A stretch of DNA of 5,941 nucleotides from Candidatus Omnitrophota bacterium. Lineage in GTDB: Bacteria; Verrucomicrobiota; Verrucomicrobiia; Limisphaerales; UBA1319. A program made the translations under genes and the position numbers. This document shows positions 5,836 to 5,941 of the stretch, in pieces (the first letter of the stretch is position 1; each line of letters opens with the position of its first letter). Location: NCBI GenBank assembly GCA_023473405.1, contig JAMCZD010000328.1, positions 1-5,941 on the forward strand, in the 5' to 3' direction. The notes under the pieces are model-generated. The model was given only the letters and a program-made list of their open reading frames with translations, had not been told where the DNA came from and did no database searches.

Positions 5836-5941
5836 ATGGACCGATTCGATTATTGGAAAGCTGGCCCGCTGGATGTGGCGCAGGTTTCCAAACCGGCTGT
5901 GTCGCCGATTTCCAAATCGGCGGAGCGAGCGCCGGCCCGAC
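5836..5941 (+). CDS. Possible N-terminus of a downstream gene, cut by window
   Basis: An open frame starts at ATG 5836, 9 nt after the GH2 stop, behind a GAGG ribosome site, and runs 35 codons to the window end without a stop. It begins MDRFDYWKAGPLDVAQ and then reads through the palindromic repeats as VSKPAVSPISKSAE. I recognise no domain. The close spacing would make it co-transcribed with the GH2 gene. Because the second half is repeat DNA that often gives open but meaningless frames, it may be a short gene invaded by the repeat or simply non-coding. Low confidence. Confidence 0.3.
   Translation, partial: MDRFDYWKAGPLDVAQVSKPAVSPISKSAERAPAR
5880..5923. repeat. Pair of TTTCCAAA-centred palindromes
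   Basis: Two inverted repeats lie side by side. The first is GGTTTCCAAACC (5883-5894) with looser flanks. The second is CGCCGATTTCCAAATCGGCG (5903-5922), which has perfect 9-bp arms around a CC centre. Both share the TTTCCAAA core and differ in the arms with compensating changes, so the dyad symmetry itself appears to be conserved. A diverged relative lies at 2467-2491. The organisation resembles dispersed REP-like palindromes that I recall from Verrucomicrobia. A role as a rho-independent terminator is unlikely, as no T-run follows. Confidence 0.7.

Noticed and set aside
5903..5922. Rho-independent terminator for the GH2 gene
   Set aside because: The stem is strong but has only a 2-nt centre and no downstream T-run, and it belongs to a repeated palindrome family.

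Overview
The window looks like chromosomal DNA from a GC-rich, polysaccharide-degrading bacterium of the Planctomycetes-Verrucomicrobia group. A Verrucomicrobium of the Pedosphaera/Limisphaerales type is my best guess. This rests on style rather than a marker gene: two adjacent exported enzymes with twin-arginine leaders, a GH109-type Gfo/Idh/MocA protein, a large secreted GH2 enzyme, a GGGATTT heptamer array, and TTTCCAAA-centred palindromes of a kind I associate with that phylum.

Layout. (1) Positions 1-848, minus strand: an amidohydrolase of the TIM-barrel/L-fuconolactonase-like group, cut by the left edge of the window. (2) Positions 842-2215, minus: a complete GH109-like, NAD-dependent glycosidase/oxidoreductase whose stop codon overlaps the start of the amidohydrolase, so the two form a coupled operon (GH109 first). 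(3) Positions 2216-2499: a short intergenic stretch holding a (GGGATTT)5 array with six GGG tracts and, at its far end, a degenerate copy of the palindromic repeat seen again at the right end. (4) Positions 2500-2961, minus: a decayed DUF433/DUF5615 toxin-antitoxin-like pair. The antitoxin keeps only its C-terminal part and the PIN-like toxin has a frameshift near 2641-2644. (5) Positions 3010-5826, plus: a secreted GH2 glycoside hydrolase of 938 residues with both catalytic glutamates recognisable. (6) Positions 5836-5941, plus: the possible start of another gene, running through two TTTCCAAA palindromes.

The GH109/amidohydrolase operon and the GH2 gene diverge from the degraded toxin-antitoxin locus. 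All three intact or cut enzymes appear to be exported, two by Tat and one by Sec. Together they suggest extracytoplasmic breakdown of a complex glycan: GH2 removing a beta-linked sugar, GH109 acting on an N-acetylgalactosamine-like alpha-linked residue through its bound nicotinamide cofactor, and the amidohydrolase opening a lactone-like product. The enzyme families are well supported. The shared pathway is inference.

I do not see a clearly new defence or mobile system. The points most worth checking are the broken toxin-antitoxin pair and its junction with the GH2 gene, the G-quadruplex-capable array upstream of the GH109 gene, the possible leaderless promoter of GH2, and the palindromic repeat family.
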